Assembly: GCA_903917955.1 (NCBI GenBank)
Contig: CAIXCO010000096.1
Coordinates: 1 to 6,441, forward strand
Length of the DNA stretch: 6,441 nt
Direction of reading: 5' to 3'
Origin: an uncultured Chlorobiaceae bacterium
Lineage (GTDB): Bacteria; Bacteroidota; Chlorobiia; Chlorobiales; Chlorobiaceae
Made by a program: the position numbers and the translations under genes. Below, in pieces: positions 6,003 to 6,441 of this stretch; the first letter of the stretch is position 1, and each line of letters begins with the position of its first letter. The notes beneath the pieces are model-generated. The model ran no database searches. It saw only the letters and a program-made list of their open reading frames with translations, and was not told where the DNA came from.

Positions 6003-6441
6003 TTACGGGTTGATTGGTGTTTTTTCAAAAGGGGTGCTCCCTGCCGCGCATGAACAGCCAAGGATATGGCCGAGCTTGTCGCGCTTTGTATCGAGGTAGA
6101 TCTGATTCATGGGGTTTGAGGCAATTTCAAGCGGAATGCGCTCAACAATTTCAAGGCCATAGCCCTCAAGACCGACCACTTTTTTCGGATTATTGGTCAT
6201 CAGCTTCATTTTGCGCACCCCAAGATCCTTGAGAATCTGTGCTCCAATGCCATAGTCGCGCAAATCAGCTTTGAATCCGAGTTGTTCATTGGCCTCAACC
6301 GTATCAAACCCTTCGTCCTGAAGGTTATAGGCTTTCAGTTTATTGATCAGGCCAATGCCCCGGCCCTCCTGCATCAGATAAACCAGTACACCGCGCCCCT
6401 CTTCTTCAATCATCGTGAGTGCTGAAGCGAGCTGATTGCCA
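6003..6441 (-). CDS. ribA: GTP cyclohydrolase II, C-terminal part (RibA or RibBA), cut by the window edge
   Basis: This enzyme opens the GTP ring in the first step of riboflavin synthesis. The frame is open to the right edge, leaving 145 residues of the C-terminal part. The ATG at 6413 is internal, since in-frame sequence continues upstream with a family-like GNQLASAL. Visible motifs are EEEGRG....Y..QEGRGIGL (visible residues 12-31), DTVEAN..LGF (46-56), ADLRDYG with Asp59 and Arg61 matching the catalytic Asp126 and Arg128 of E. coli RibA, and LMTNNPKK (80-87). The TKRDKLGH tail is common in bifunctional RibBA proteins. The zinc-binding cysteines and any N-terminal RibB (DHBP synthase) half would lie outside the window, so RibA and RibBA cannot be told apart. 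It lies upstream of glyA in the same direction. Confidence 0.93.
   Translation of the reverse strand, partial: GNQLASALTMIEEEGRGVLVYLMQEGRGIGLINKLKAYNLQDEGFDTVEANEQLGFKADLRDYGIGAQILKDLGVRKMKLMTNNPKKVVGLEGYGLEIVERIPLEIASNPMNQIYLDTKRDKLGHILGCSCAAGSTPFEKTPINP

Noticed and set aside
5293..6099. Plus-strand frames opposite glyA and ribA
   Set aside because: They are antisense to strongly conserved enzyme genes and show no independent coding signal.

Overview
This window looks like ordinary chromosomal DNA from a green sulfur bacterium (Chlorobi, probably Chlorobiaceae). The assignment is by inference: the protein sequences, the exbB-exbD-exbD-tonB order and the moderate GC content fit that group. 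No marker that fixes the species, such as an rRNA gene, is present. There are no tRNA or rRNA genes, insertion sequences, phage genes or CRISPR arrays.

Left part (1-2451, minus strand). Four tightly packed genes, read from right to left: exbB, an exbD, a second exbD, and a TonB-family gene whose C-terminus runs off the left edge. Gaps are 6, 2 and 37 bases. The TonB gene starts with GTG at 600 behind a strong ribosome binding site, and an ATG-only gene search would miss it. Together the genes encode an inner-membrane motor. It uses the proton gradient to energise outer-membrane TonB-dependent transport, typically of iron chelates or cobalamin.

Middle (2452-2713). This is a divergent intergenic region of 262 bases. 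It holds a candidate exb promoter, with a perfect 13-base palindrome between its -35 and -10 boxes. On the other side is a possible 12-codon leader reading frame whose stop codon overlaps the dnaG start as ATGA.

Right of that (2714-4609, plus strand) is full-length dnaG, the replication primase. Its TOPRIM catalytic residues are intact, but three of the four zinc ligands of the N-terminal zinc ribbon are replaced. dnaG converges with glyA, and a GC-rich hairpin lies in the 47-base gap between them.

Right part (4657-6441, minus strand). glyA (serine hydroxymethyltransferase) is complete. It is preceded by the C-terminal part of a GTP cyclohydrolase II (ribA, or the RibA half of ribBA) cut by the right edge. 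The two are 29 bases apart and probably co-transcribed, ribA first.

The points most worth a second look are the degenerate zinc ribbon of DnaG, the coupled mini-ORF ahead of dnaG, and the palindrome in the exb promoter. No wholly new multi-gene system was found.
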